Origin: Brachypterus glaber | Taxonomy: Eukaryota > Arthropoda > Insecta > Coleoptera > Kateretidae | Assembly: GCA_958510825.1 (NCBI GenBank) | Contig: OY294047.1 | Coordinates: 52,993,365 to 53,057,364 of the forward strand | DNA: 64,000 bases | Reading direction: 5' to 3' | In this document: piece after piece, positions 20,884 to 33,490 of the stretch | Layout: each line of letters opens with the position of its first letter | How positions within the stretch are numbered: position 1 is the stretch's first letter | Translations under genes and position numbers: made by a program | Notes under the pieces: model-generated | What the model saw: the letters and a program-made list of their open reading frames with translations, nothing else | What the model was told of the DNA's origin: nothing | Database searches by the model: none

Positions 20884-21619
20884 TACAGGGTGATCCATAA
20901 CTGGCATGCCAAAATTTAAGAGGTGATTCTAGATCCAAAAATATAAAAAAAGTTCCTATAAAGGTTGGTCCGGAAATGAGCCCTAAGGGATCTAGGGCCC
21001 TTTAAAATTGTAATAAAAATAAGGTTTTTAATTAATAACTCGGGTACCGTTTAAGCTAGAGCGGCGAGCTTTTGCATGTATACTAGTATTACTAAGGGCA
21101 ATAAGTTTATGTTAATTTATTTTTTTAATTTATCCAGAGGCGTGCCCAGACGGACAAAATATATGAGGCTTAAAACATTTTTGCCCCAAACTTTTCTATG
21201 TGTATGTTTTTTGGATTTGTTGTAAAAAATATAGATTTCTAGAGTAAAAATACATATAAAATACCATATAGTGTAACACTGTAGGAGCAACCGTTATCAA
21301 AAAAAAATGCAATTAAGAGGAAGTAACATTTTGTGCCACCAAAAACGTTACTTTTTAAAAGGCTATTACTCCTTTAATATTAAATTTAGGTGTTTTGGTG
21401 TATAATACTTTTTTGCTCAGTTTTAAATGAAGAATCACCCTGCAGCATTAAAATTTTATTGGTGCTTTTTTTTGTTCCCCATTCAATACGTCATCTTCGA
21501 AGGGCCGTAGCTCCCTTAGGGCTCATTTCCGAACCAACCTTTATAGAAACTTTTTTTCATATTTTTGGATGTAGAATCACCTCTTAAATTTCGGTACGCG
21601 AGTTCTGGAACACCCTGTA
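20884..21619. mobile_element. TACAGGGTG...CACCCTGTA foldback element
   Basis: Inverted ends with a second pairing arm (AAATTTAAGAGGTGATTCTA, GTTCCTATAAAGGTTGGTCC and complements near 21530-21590). Related end sequences occur at 4385-4410 and 57170-57220. No intact gene inside. Confidence 0.8.
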
Positions 21620-22025
21620 GTTATTACCAGTACTCGGCGAATTTCAAACGAAAATGCAACTCCTGCTAAAGCAATCGTTGCATTTTCGTCATTGGGATTA
21701 ATATTCGTAAAATTTATGTAAAAAACCACCGATACCTAACCTTGTATCACTTATGACATTACCCCTGAAAATACAAATAAAAATTGAAAATTTTTGCACA
21801 AATACAAGGCTTTCCCGAAATTTTGAAAATTTTCAAAATAGGAAAGCAAAAAACAGGTTTAAAAACAGATTTTATTAGTTTAATCAGTTCAGAATAGTAT
21901 ATTCTATAACTAGTATGGAATAGACAATATTCCGCGCGAGCGGAAAGTTTGTCATACGAGCCGGCAGGCGAGTATGACGGTTCCGCGAGTACGGAATGAG
22001 TATTCCATACGTGTTGTAGACTATA

Positions 22026-22420
22026 CTTTTTCTACGACTGCAAATATGAAACACTGCATGGCTTTAAACTGCGGACAAGGTTAAAAACAATGTTTTTTGT
22101 GACTCGACATTGTAAATGCAACAAACACATATTTTTAAATAAAGCAATTAATGTTATTAATTCATTTTATCAAATCAGTAGTTAAAAAAGATTTTTATTT
22201 AATTTTAGCACATATTTACAAATTATAATGCAAAAATTGAAGCTTACGTCAGATTGTTGTGACATATATCAGGTTTAAATATTTAACAAAAGATGGAGCA
22301 GTTTTAATTTTTTGAACTAAATTGATAAAAAACTGGTCAAATATTAAGAAAAACTAATAAACTTTATGTAATTTTAACGCAAAACTTTAAATTGAATTAA
22401 ATTATTCAATATTTCATGGT

Positions 22421-22488
<68 letters not shown>

Positions 22489-22655
22489 CTAATTTTTCTA
22501 CAGTTTTCTTTACTTTTATAAACAAGAGATGGCATGTGCTCATTCTAACACTTGATACGGAATATTCATACCGTATCTAGAGCTAGAATGGATTCATTCT
22601 GTGTTTGAAAAGTGTGTGTATTTGCTTACATTCTAAAGCAGTCGTAGAAAAAATA
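22026..22655. mobile_element. Element with TTTTTCTACGACTGC ends
   Basis: TTTTTCTACGACTGCAAAT at 22026 pairs with the complement near 22636-22655. The interior holds the long TA microsatellite and no coding frame. Confidence 0.55.
22423..22485 (+). repeat. (TA)n microsatellite
   Basis: About 31 uninterrupted TA units; self-complementary and likely unstable. Confidence 0.98.
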
Positions 22656-23038
22656 AATCTTATAACAAGTTAACAAAATTTAAAAAAGGAACATTAATTT
22701 ACAAAATTGTAGGTAATGTAGATAAATCTAATTTTTAATGTGGCAAAAACTGTACATATGTACATGTTCATTTAACTTTAAGGCACTTATTGCGAAAATA
22801 TTTGAGAAATATTATGTAGTAACTTTCAAACAAATTAAGCTATTATATTTGGTATATGTCTAGGTCTCAAATAAAGTCATTTTCATACTCCGTTTGAAGT
22901 CTGTAGGTCAAAAAGTCCAAAACTTATTATAAAAAAAAAATAATTTTTACAAAAAAAAGTGTGTCTAACGATTTTTTTTTGAGTTTTCGAGTCAAAATGG
23001 TCTAAAACGTCGAGAAAAGTGAAAAAAACATAGTTTTT

Positions 23039-23781
23039 ACTTTTCCTACGGCCTAGTCAGTTATTGCCCATTTCCCACCCGTTGCCCATGACAACGGTTG
23101 GGAAGTGACAATCAGCTGGTTTTACATATCTGCTGTCAGAAAATTAGTAAACGTCAAACACATAACCTCAAATTAACAAACTAGTTTTAAGATAATTCTT
23201 GCGTATTTTTTTATGTTTAGGTGTTAGGTCGTAGGAAAAATAGTATACGCACCTCGACGCAAACCATTTCAGTGCACATCTACTACTACTATCATTTTTG
23301 AAAATTTCTCTATACGTCTGTATGTCTTTACTTATATGATCAAATAGGGGAAAGAAAAAAAACAAAATATGACATGCATTTTTAGTACATTAGTAATATT
23401 AAAAATTACGAAAATCAGGTAAAATTTAATGTGAATAATTGCAATAAAAACTTGATAATAAAAAAACCATCAGAGAATAACAATTTTAATTCCAAACACT
23501 AATATTCATTTTTAAGTATACAGGTTGAATGAAACTTAAGTAGTTAGAGCTCTATTTCAGTAACAGTAAGAGCAATTTCAAAAATTCTTTTTTTTCTTCA
23601 AGCGTACTAAAATGTTCATATTTTATAACTGAACACACCAGATAAAAGTGATCAATTTTTTAGTACAGTACAGTACAAAAAGTTCATTGTTGTACGCCGT
23701 AAAAAAAGGTAGTTAGCAAAACCACCACTGGCGACAGCACTCTTTGATTTTGATGCTAGATACTAACAAGGTCGTAGGAAA
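23039..23781. mobile_element. Element with TTTTCCTACG ends
   Basis: TTTTCCTACGGCCTAGTCAG at the left and a GGTCGTAGGAAAA right end. The right third (23580-23760) matches 58580-58740, upstream of a recombinase-like frame in the DDX41 intron, so both belong to one transposon family. Confidence 0.55.
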
Positions 23782-23786
23782 ATTAT

Positions 23787-23984
23787 TTTATCCAATACAT
23801 ACAGATAATAAGACAATTACCAGCTTTATTTTAAATAGATAAACTCAATAATAACCCCCGCGTGGCTTTTACTTTATTGAGTGGATAATCATTTATTTTA
23901 CCCACTCAACTGTCACTTGTCAAATTATTTACTTATAAATGTCATTAAAATTTTTAATAAAAATATGAATTCCTAAGCTATTTA
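23787..23984 (-). repeat. 'ATAGTTATTTATGG' MITE, truncated copy
   Basis: Carries the TTATCCAATACATACAG half and stops at AAGCTATTTA, where other copies continue TTGGATAAAACC. Confidence 0.85.
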
Positions 23985-24168
23985 GGTAGGGTTAAGAGTA
24001 TTATCCCTGAATTTTTTCAGAAGTTTTGAAACAATCTAGAGGTCGCTCATGGCCATTTTTTAAAAGATATGTTTCTTGAGCTAATAAAAAACATAATTTT
24101 AATTTAAAATATGAATTTATATTTTAATGTTGTTTGTTTTGATTTGTTGGTACTACCAACTTGGATGT

Positions 24169-24325
24169 AACTTTTTATTTAATTTATTTATTTTAACTTT
24201 TAAAAAGTATGTTTTTTTAACTTTTTATTTAATTTATTTATTTTAACTTTTAAAAAGTTTGTTTTTTTTTAACTTTTTATTTAATTTATTTGTTTTAACT
24301 TTTAAAAAGTTTGTTTTTTTTAAAT
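24169..24325 (+). repeat. Tandem repeat, about 51 bp, three units
   Basis: AACTTTTTATTTAATTTATT then TTTTAACTTTTAAAAAG starts at 24169, 24219 and 24271. Confidence 0.9.
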
Positions 24326-24618
24326 AATAAATATTTTACTGAATATTTGTTTTTTTTTTCGTGATGCACACATACAATTTGTATATAAAAAAATTTTTCT
24401 TGCTTTTATTAATGTTTATTTTATTTTTTATTTTTCTTAATTTAGTAAAATATAAATTTAAATAAAATATGGTTAATACTGGATATTTTAATAAAAGTTT
24501 TTGGTTTAAATTTTATAATTTCTGATGAAATGAGACATTTTTAAATTTCGGGATCGGGATCCCGAACTTTTTGAAATTTTCGGGATTTCGGGATCGGGAT
24601 CCCGAAACCTGGATTCCC

Positions 24619-25295
24619 TAATAGTAATAGTAGTAATAGTAATATTTATTGACCACAAGTGATACATTTAGTACATAATGGTATGTCAGTGATACATTAA
24701 CCTAAATTAAAAACTTGCTTAAAATTAGTATATTTTAAAAGCTAAACAAATACGTCTAAATAATCCTAACATATGGCTTGGGTTTTATAGGCCTTTACAG
24801 TATAAAAAGCTCTTTCTATCAAATATTTTTTAACAGATCTTTTGAAGGCGTTATTGTTGGAAATGCTTCTTATATTTCTTGGTAGTTTATTATACAGATA
24901 CATACAACTATAGTAAGGCGAATTTTCATAAAGGCTTGTTTTATGTTTAGGAAGTTGCAAAATTTCGCCAAGCCTTGTATGGCTTTTTGTGGAAAAATTT
25001 TCAGGATTATTCCTTACAAACATAACACATTTAAATATATAAATACACGGCACAGTTAAAATATTTTTATCTTTAAAAATCTTTTGACAACTGGCTCTAT
25101 AGTCCAAGTTAAATATAAGACGAATGAGTCTTTTTTGTGCTACCAAAACTCTGTCTATACCACTCACACATCCCCAACAAATAATGTTATATGCCATGTG
25201 AGGGTAAGCTAGTGAGTAGTATATGCCTAAAATTCCAGCCTCATCAAAATCTCTCCTTAGCTTTAAAATAGCGAAAAAGGCATTATTGTAATAGT
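24619..25295 (-). mobile_element. 5'-truncated non-LTR retrotransposon (reverse transcriptase C-terminus)
   Basis: The minus-strand frame 25295 to 24766 encodes the end of a LINE polyprotein: LKLRRDFDEAGILGIYYSLA then YNIICWGCVSGIDRVLVAQK and a Cys/His-poor tail, as in CR1/Jockey-type elements where YSH...YGIIxWG...LQKRAIR precedes the stop. The 3' side ends in a TAGTAATAG simple repeat (24620-24650), the usual LINE tail. The 5' end is lost where another repeat starts. The frame is open for about 175 codons. Confidence 0.75.
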
Positions 25296-25325
25296 TTTAC
25301 AATAATGTTCTTAGCCGAAGTAATT

Positions 25326-25681
25326 AAAGGTCTTTGGTCTGTTTCATCAAGCAAGAAAGTGAATTTAAAATCGCACAGTGAATATTTTCAAAACAGATTC
25401 GAATATTGGATGTGCGAATATACTGCCTAGTTTATTTTATAAAACGTAACTATGGTCTGTTTTTTCAAGCAAGATAGTTAATTAAAAATCGCACAGTAAA
25501 TATTTTCAAAACAGATTCGAATATTGGATGTGCGAATACACTGCGTAGTTTATTTTATAAAACATAACTATATTCTACACACAAACATATACTATTCAAA
25601 CCTGTTGTAAAAATATTCACTGTGCGATTTTTAATTTGCTCTCTTGCTTGATGAACAGACCATAGATATTAATATAGAGCC
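25326..25681. mobile_element. MITE 'TATGGTCTGTTTCATCAAGC', with duplicated left arm
   Basis: Two direct copies of the left arm (about 25328 and 25452) are followed by the inverted right arm ending GAACAGACCATAG. A simple two-ended copy is at 45284-45507. TA lies at both outer ends. Confidence 0.8.
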
Positions 25682-25683
25682 TT

Positions 25684-26462
25684 CCCAGGTAGCAAAATAA
25701 CATGACATTCACGTGAAAGCCACGTTAATATGTGACATGTGATGTTAAGATTGTAGTCTCATTTAACAAGAATGTAGCATGGTGGGGATGTCCTAAGTCC
25801 GCCCCTAATAACATCACACAATGACATCCCGAAAATAACGTGTTTGTGACATCATAAATCCACATTCCTGTTATATCTAATATCTTATAGATGCCGTTAC
25901 TGGTATTTTAATATTTAAATAATATCCTAGGATATTAGCTTTTTCTAAATAAAACCATTAAAAACGCTATAACCCTATAAAAAAAATCGGATTTAAAATC
26001 AATCAGTAATTGAAACAATCACAGATAGAAAAAGATAGATTCTAAATACGAAATTGCAGATTAAGCGGAGAATATATTCCTTTAATCCGTGTCCGTGGTC
26101 TTGAGAAGCCCGGCAGAGCCCCCTATCCATTGGAAATCGTATAATGTGTATACAATTTCCTTATAATAATTTACTCTATCAAAATCATCTTATATAGATT
26201 TTTTTGCTTCGAACGTCGGTGAGAAGCAAAATAACATGACATTCACGTGAAAGCCACGTTAATATGTGACGTGCCATATATTCACAGCGTTGCTAAATAT
26301 TTGTTATTAAATAACATGGTTGTCACGTCACACGTGTTACGTTGCAAATGTGATGTTAAATACATGTTATTTTTCAATATTATGTGATGTTATGATTTAG
26401 TTTAAAAATACACCCAAAAGTGATGTTAATTTCTTGTAATATAACATCCCTTGCTACCTGGG
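25684..26462. mobile_element. CCCAGGTAGC...GCTACCTGGG element with ACGTGA palindromes
   Basis: 10-bp inverted ends, flanked by TT on both sides. CACGTGAAAGCC, GTGACATGTGATG and GTCACGTCACACG-type palindromes fill both ends. The left-end sequence AAAATAACATGACATTCACG is duplicated internally at about 26232. Confidence 0.8.
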
Positions 26463-26464
26463 TT

Positions 26465-26634
26465 AGGAAACGTTCAAGTATTACGTAACGCAAATTTTGA
26501 TCATTTTGAACCACCGACCTTCCCCCCCCCCCCCCCCCCTGGAACGTTATTTTCATATACCATTATCATGGGCGTAACACTCCAAAATGACCCCCACCTA
26601 CCCTAGGAGCGTTACGTAAAACTTGAACGTTCCC
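26465..26634. repeat. MITE 'GGGAACGTTCAAGTATTACG' with poly-C tract
   Basis: Same family as 6591-6730; the loop contains about 19 consecutive C (26521-26539). It abuts the preceding element. Confidence 0.8.
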
Positions 26635-27240
26635 TGAGAATGAATTACCTATGTAAATTACATTGTAGGGTTACCGTGGTAACTTTATTCTCTCGAGTTA
26701 AAAAACTTAGTATTCAGATGATAAAATTACTAAAAGAACGTGCCTTTTATTCAAAAATAAAATAAAATAGGCAGATTTTAATCAATAACCTACGTTTAGA
26801 GTAACTTTATTCTAAAAATAAACTAATAAAATGTTATTGTTTCTGGAATAATAAATTCGTATCTCTATACCAAGTTTTAAAAGAAAACGACGCTCTTGCT
26901 TTGTCACTATTTCAAGAGAAAGCGGGGGTGAAACATTTATTTCAATTAAAAAAGTTGAATCCATTCTGTAAACCGCAAGTTCTTGAGTTATTCAGAATTA
27001 ATTGATTGACTACGTAGCTACCGCGGTAGCTACTTACCGGTATCGGCATAACTATCAAGTTTTGCCGTGATTTTTAATGATTAATATTTCGGCTACTTTT
27101 TAGAAATATTTTCAACTAAAAGTTATAAATCTGCCAGAATTAGTAGGTACAGTTTTTTATCAAATTAATTCAAATACAATAGACCATTATTATTAATAAT
27201 GGCACATAAATCAGATGTAGACATTTAAATGAAATATTTC

Positions 27241-27653
27241 AATGGCGATTTCTCCCGTTAGATTAGATAGACACAAAAGTTCTACCCAAAAAGGATAGAA
27301 GACATACATACACTCCCACTTCCACCCAACCAAACAAATTCTGTATTTGTTCTTTGTTGAACAAATACAATATTTACTTGGCCGGGCGAAAAGTGTAACT
27401 ATTTATTTTTATTAAAGAAATTACTGGCGCCATCTAAATTTTAGTAGAATTATCTTATTCTACAGATTCACATTAGCTATGTTCGTTCGTGCCGCTCACT
27501 GCTACACTTTCCGGCCAACCAAATAAATACTGTATTTGTTGTATGAAAAACAAATACAGTATTTATTTGGTTGGCTGGAAAGTGTAGCACAAATGAGATA
27601 GAGATAGGGTAGACGTCTTTTGTTTCATAATTCTAGTTGTAGAGAGCTCTATT
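27241..27653 (+). repeat. 'AATGGCGATTTCTCCCG' element copy
   Basis: Full copy, over 95% like 13407-13810 by eye, with both internal hairpins. Confidence 0.9.
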
Positions 27654-27782
27654 GATTCATTATCTTAAATTGATTATTTTTCATTACTTTTGATTAATTT
27701 TAATTTTCAATTAAATTATTGTAACCCCATCACTCAGCTGAGATCTCAAGCAAAAATAATAATAAATACACAAAAAAAATCT

Positions 27783-28112
27783 TTTATCCAATACATACAG
27801 ATAATAAGACAATTACCAGCTTTATTTTAAATAGATAAACTCAATAATAACCCCCGCGTGACTTTTACTTTATTGAGTGGATAATTATTTATTTTACCCA
27901 CTCAACTGTCACTTGTCAAATTATTTTTTTGTAAATGTCATTAAAATTTTTAATAAAAATATGAATTCCTAAGCTATTTATTGGATAAAACCTTGTATGG
28001 CACTCATGGGTAAACCGATATTGCCCTCTCGAAAATTAACCTGCTGACGCCTCGCAGGTTAATTTTTCATGGGCAATATCTTACTTTACCCACTAGTACC
28101 ATAAATAACTAT
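27783..28112 (-). repeat. 'ATAGTTATTTATGG' MITE, full copy
   Basis: Includes the distinctive TTAACCTGC...GCAGGTTAA stem missing from some copies. Confidence 0.9.
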
Positions 28113-28799
28113 TATTAATTTTGAGCCGGTACACTATGGTCTGGGAAGCCCTCTTTTTGGCAATAATTCGACTTATAACTAAGTTTTGAAAGCTATGCCT
28201 TTATGATTATGGGTAGTTAAACTAAGTATGTCTAGCATAATGACAACTTCCAGGAAAATCCTGATATCTCATAAACCAGAAGTAAAAATGTAAAAACATA
28301 AAAAAGAAAATATTCATTAAAACTGAGCAATAAGAAAGACTTTAATAATTTGAGAAACAGTTGCAGTGGCGTACCATGCAAGTCCTAGAAGATGGGGTAA
28401 AAAACATAGTTGTACATTATTTGTTGCTGCTAATACGAAAAAAAATAATCATTCTTAAAACAAACAAAAGTAAAGAATGTTTAAACTTCAAAACAAAAAA
28501 AGAATCAGTCAAATCCATTAATTAGTTTTCGAAATATTTGAATTTAAAAAATGTCAATTTTTTAGGTGTCCGGAATTTAATGTGCGGCAGTGTATATATA
28601 AAGGAATTTGTGTACTTAATTCTTAGGCTATTTCTTTATTTATCTTTAGGTTTTTTAGATTATGAAATATTTTCGTTTAAAAGTTCCCCGAAGTTCCACA
28701 GGATTTTTTTTTTATTTTTTTGCCCCAAACTGTAGCTTAAGGTATGCTTCTAAAAAAGTGGTGGATTTTGGTTTCGACAACAAAAAAGTCTAGAATTAC

Positions 28800-29173
28800 A
28801 TATTTTTTAAATGCTTTTTTTGGCTTTCTCGCATTTATGGTGGAAATTTGTCAAATTTACTGTTTTAGGGGCAACTTTGGCGGATTTTCGGCACCTGATA
28901 TATCATGATAGAATGTTTTGATCATTTTGAAATTTGGCACATAATTTTGTACACTCAAAAGGAAAGAAATAAGATGTCAAGGCTTTTAAATCTTCCACGG
29001 ATACAAAAAGTACAGCTTATTTTCAACGATTTTTCACGATTTTTACGTAATTTCACGATTTTAGGGGTCTAATTGGGATCCTTAGAGAAGTTTGATCACC
29101 CTCATATTTTTAGGATGTTTCAGATACACCAGAATGTAAATTTTAAAACAAAAAGAAATAAGGCCCACCCTAA
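28800..29173. repeat. Half copy of the AGGGTGGACC foldback element
   Basis: Matches the right arm of 2941-3697 (GGGGCAACTTTGGCGGATTT, CACGATTTTTACGTAATTTC) and ends AAGGCCCACCCT. Confidence 0.8.
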
Positions 29174-29961
29174 TCTAGCAGTTATTAAAATATCAAGGAT
29201 TGACACGATAAATGTATCACCCTGTATATCTTCACTTGTTTTTATCTCTACATTCACTGTATCACTACGTCACAAATTTCTAAGTACAGCACAACACAGA
29301 TAATCGAGTATAGTTAGTACAAAATCACTAATGCATCGAGGTTTCTAAAATTCGTTGTGCACACGTTCAAATTTTTGCACACAAATTTTTGCGCGCGGTA
29401 CCACACAAATTCGTGTGCAAAATCATTTTTATAAGGACTAAGCCACGGTGAGAGCCATTTCAATGAGTGTCTAGTGTTGGATAAGATACTTGAAATTTTA
29501 TTGTAGTTGTCATGCACTACAATATTTAATTTTATCTGAATATTATTGATAAAAATTTATTGAAATACAAATCAATTATTTTTTTTATCAATGTTTTCAA
29601 AAAATATTTCTTATAAAATCAATATCAAGAGACCTCACCCCATTTGACCCCACCACTTTCGCCGAGGGGTCTTGCGTTAATAAAAAAAAATGAAAAGTTT
29701 TTATTGCTTTTTTTACATTTCTCTACGTTTTATATAAAAAAAATTATCTCGGTAAAAAAAATCTGCCTGTCTGTCCGGGAAATTTGTGTTCACGATAGCT
29801 CAAAAACGCTTTGAGCTATGAACTTCAAATTTGGGCCATAGGTTGCTTATTTTGCTTAGTTCTAGGTCGGGATTATTTTTGGTAACAAGTGGGTGAAAAC
29901 CATTTTTTTTTTTTTAAATTTGTTTTTCGTATTAAAAAAAATATTGAAGATATTTAGTAAA

Positions 29962-30233
29962 ATAGTTATTTATGGTACCGGTGGGTAAAGTAAGATATCG
30001 GTTTACCCATAGGTGCCATACAAGGTTTTATCCAATAAATAGCTTAGGAATTTATATTTTTATTAAAAATTTTAATGACATTTACAAGAAAATAATTTGA
30101 CAAGTGACAGTTCAGTGGGTAAAATAAATAATTATCCACTCAATAAAGTAAAAGTCACGTGGGGGTTATTATTGAGTTTATCTATTTAAAATAAAGCTGG
30201 TAATTGTCTTATTATCTGTATGTATTGGATAAA
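29962..30233 (+). repeat. 'ATAGTTATTTATGG' MITE copy lacking the TTAACCTGC stem
   Basis: Begins ATAGTTATTTATGGTACC and ends TATTGGATAAAA; the internal TTAACCTGC hairpin is absent. Confidence 0.88.
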
Positions 30234-30752
30234 AGATTTTTATTTTATTTTTTTAATTTTAATTTCAAATTTTTTTCGTTTTTTTTTATGAGCCTAGAAG
30301 GAAAAATATTATTTTGTTGGCGAGCTTGTCAATTTAAGACTGGTGATTGCATTATATTCTCTTTTCAAACTACTAAATGATACAGGGTGTCCTATAAAAC
30401 TTTGTTCAAGTAGGTAAGCGAAATATTGGTATTATGCCCATATCTTTATACCCCCAAAAATAGGGTGGTGTCATTAAAAAATACCCTGTATATTTTTGAA
30501 AAAGGATCATAATATTTTTCGACAAAAACCGCAAGAAAATAACGATATTTGGTCCCACAGTTTTGGTTAAATAACAGGATATTTAAATAATTATCTTTAA
30601 AAACAAACAAAAACATTATTCTTTGTATTTGCTAAACTTTATCTATCTATCTGTTTTCAAAATACCAAATAGTTTCTTTATGTCAATATCGAGATAGTAA
30701 ATTATTCAAATCAATAAAAAGTCCAAACACTGCAACAAAACAAAGCTTTTAC

Positions 30753-31000
30753 CAACGAACTAACAACTCTTCTCTCTAGAATACCGTTAACATAAAGTAT
30801 CGCCAGCATCTCGGTTTGTTTGTAAACAAATAGTAGGTATATTCGGGCCTGAACAATAACAATTACTAGTAACTGTTATTGTTGTCTCTGTTAGAACAAA
30901 GCTGTGCGAGTAAGACAGACAAATGTATATGTTGGCTACGTTTTTGTCAGTTTTTACAAATGAAATGCCTATTCTAGAGAGAAGAGTTACTAGTTCGTTG
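30753..31000. mobile_element. hAT-like MITE, 248 bp, 8-bp target duplication
   Basis: Inverted ends CAACGAACTA...TAGTTCGTTG with longer inner pairing (CTTCTCTCTAGAAT/ATTCTAGAGAGAAG). It is flanked by GCTTTTAC at 30745-30752 and 31001-31008. 8-bp duplications and CA-starting ends are typical of hAT elements. Confidence 0.85.
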
Positions 31001-31175
31001 GCTTTTACCTAAGCAAAGAAATCGTATCTGAAAAATACCACTCAAAAAACAGACATTTTGGAAAATCTTCTTATGTGTTGTTTTAGCACAAAATCTTAGT
31101 TTCTTTATGTCAATATCGTGATTAAATTAATCAAATCATTAAAAATTAAACACTGCAACAAAACAAAGCTTTTAC

Positions 31176-31425
31176 CAACTAACAACTCTTCTCTCTAGAA
31201 TACGCATACCGTTAATATAAAGTATCGCCAGCATCTCGGTTTGTTTGTAAACAAATAGTAGGTATATTCAGACCTGAACAAAAACAATTACCAGTAACTG
31301 TTATTGTTGTCTCTGTTAGAACAAAGCTGTGCGAGTAAGACAGACAAATGTATATGTTGGCTACGTTTTTGTCAGTTTTTACAAATGAAATGGCTATTCT
31401 AGAGAGAAGAGTTATTAGTTCGTTG
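31176..31425. mobile_element. hAT-like MITE, duplicated copy
   Basis: Second copy inside the duplicated unit, with a 4-bp loss at its left end and a decayed right target duplication (GATATAC). Confidence 0.8.
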
Positions 31426-32942
31426 GATATACCTAAGCAAAGAAATCGTATCTGAAAAATACCACTCAAAAAACACACATTTTCGGAAATCCTCTTATGT
31501 GACGTTTTAGCACAAAATCTTAAGGTTTGGACTTTTCGTGATTAAATTAATCAAATCATTAAAAATTAAACGCTGCAACAAAACAATGCTATTACCAGCT
31601 TAAACAAAGAAATCGTCTCTGAAAAATACCACTCAAAAAGCACAAATTTCGGAAAGTCCTCTTTTATGTCGTTTTAGCACAAAATCTTAAAATTTAAAAA
31701 GGTCGAGTTGTGACCAGGGGTTTACCCCCTTTTCCAAACCTGTCAAAAAATGTGAAAAATATATTATTTTTTCTTCTTTTTATACTATTCACAGCGCCTG
31801 CGCTGGAATAGTATTATTATACGGTAGTTTCGAATTTTCAAAAATTGTCCTAGACAAAAAATTCTTGGATATAAATTTGTATCATGAAAAAATAAGCAAC
31901 TTTGTTTTTTCAAATGTCTGTCCATCTGTCTGTCCGGTGTCACGTTTTTTGTAGACACGATAACTCATGAACGATCCGATTAACTTTTTCAGGAAAAATA
32001 AAGTTCTATGAGGTAACGATACCTATTGTTTTTAAAAGTAATCCCCCAAAAAACAAAATCTGTACAGCGTTTAATAACGCGAGAAACGGGGTATGAAGTG
32101 CATGAATTTTAGTCAATTTGCGTGACGTATTTTATGATCGACTCCTAAGGAATAATTCTACCAATTTTGAAAGTAATCCCCCCAAAAACAAAAAAGTTAT
32201 GGGGGGTTAAACCTAAAAAAAAACTAAAAAAAAAAATAGTTTATTTTTTATTTTTTCGAGTATTTGGGAAATGCAATATACCATTTACTGTGAATAGTAT
32301 ATAATGGAATGCGTAGCATTAAATATCTTCACGGCTTGTTTTTTTCTAAGACAAGACATTTTCACTTTAAATTCTTATCTAATTTTTGTGGCTTAGCACA
32401 TAAATGCGAACCCATCCAATTCACAGACAAGGTATTTTATGCGTACGCACATCTGCATATCGGAGTTCACGTGGGGGCTTCGAGGGCTTCATAAACGGCG
32501 AGTTCTAGGACTTAATTAATATTTAGTTTTCTGACGCGTCTGGTCGATTGGTCAAGTGCCGTATTAATTAATTTTAATTTTATATTAATTTTACAAGGTA
32601 AACACAATTTTACTTCGCGTTTTTTTTTATTTTTTTTTGTTTTTTTATTATTTTTTTTATTATTTTTTTATAATTTTTTTTTATTAATTTTTATTTTCTT
32701 TTTTTATTTTTTTTATTTATTCTTTATTAGCAAGGAATGAAAAAATAAAATAAAAAAAGTTACAAAAAAATAACGATTTTCATTCGTTTCAATAAAAAAA
32801 ATACAAGATTTAAAAGAAATAATTTTGACAGATAGTTTTACGTCAAAAATTAAATTTAAATTAAATTACAGTTTGTATAATTTTATCCTAAATCGCTCCC
32901 TAAAGGAGCTAGGGTCCTTTTAAAGGGCATTTTTAAAATATT

Positions 32943-33490
32943 TTTTCTATTTTGCGACTCTTATAAGCTCATAATCACACGCATTTTTCGTGTTCTTAGG
33001 GCCACTTGCACCAACTTTTGGTCTGGGATTATCTGAACTAAACCGAGTTTAAGTTAGAAATGCTGCATTCTGATTGGTCGGCCGTCAATTTAATCCAAGT
33101 TTAAAGTTAAACCATTGTTGGCGCAAGTGGCCCTTATAGGCCCATAAGAGGTCTGTACTTTTTGTTCTTTTGGGTTGGCAACAGACTATCGCTTGACGTT
33201 TTCCGTGCAAATGTCAATGTCGCTTTAAAGTTAAATTTTCTACAAAATTTTGTGTTTAGGTTATTTTTACCATGTTAAAATTGTGGCTTGGTTAATTGCA
33301 GTAAAAAAGAGAAGAGATGACTATAAAATATATCAAAATATCATTTGTTCTTAGAATTTTAAACATGGTGTAAACTGTAATGCCAATCCGAAACCAAAAC
33401 CCCTAAATCAGTCATCAATTTAAATGTAAGTTTTTTTAAATTTTAGAGCAAAATAGAAAAAATAGTATAAACCACTCGTTTCATAACTTT
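32943..33490 (-). repeat. 'AATAGTATATTAAAG' repeat, reverse truncated copy with nested MITE
   Basis: Reverse copy starting TTCTATTTTGCGACTC, interrupted at 32999-33133 by a Harbinger-like MITE, and truncated after ACCACTCGTTTCATAAC. Confidence 0.85.
32999..33133. mobile_element. PIF/Harbinger-like MITE, 135 bp
   Basis: Ends GGGCCACTTGCACCAAC and GTTGGCGCAAGTGGCCC, flanked by TTA on both sides (32996-32998, 33134-33136). A 3-bp TWA duplication and GG-starting ends fit PIF/Harbinger. Confidence 0.85.

Larger units (their letters stand above)
30695..31690 (+). repeat. Tandem duplication (two units plus a third lacking an insertion)
   Basis: About 430 bp at 30695-31125 are repeated at 31126-31540. 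A third unit (about 31540-31690) matches only the flanks of the inserted MITE, i.e. it is the uninserted form. Shared markers: ACTGCAACAAAACAAAGC and GTTTTAGCACAAAATCTTA. Confidence 0.85.

Noticed and set aside
30695..31690. CRISPR-like array
   Set aside because: Only three units of unequal length in a eukaryotic context; explained by tandem duplication and a MITE.
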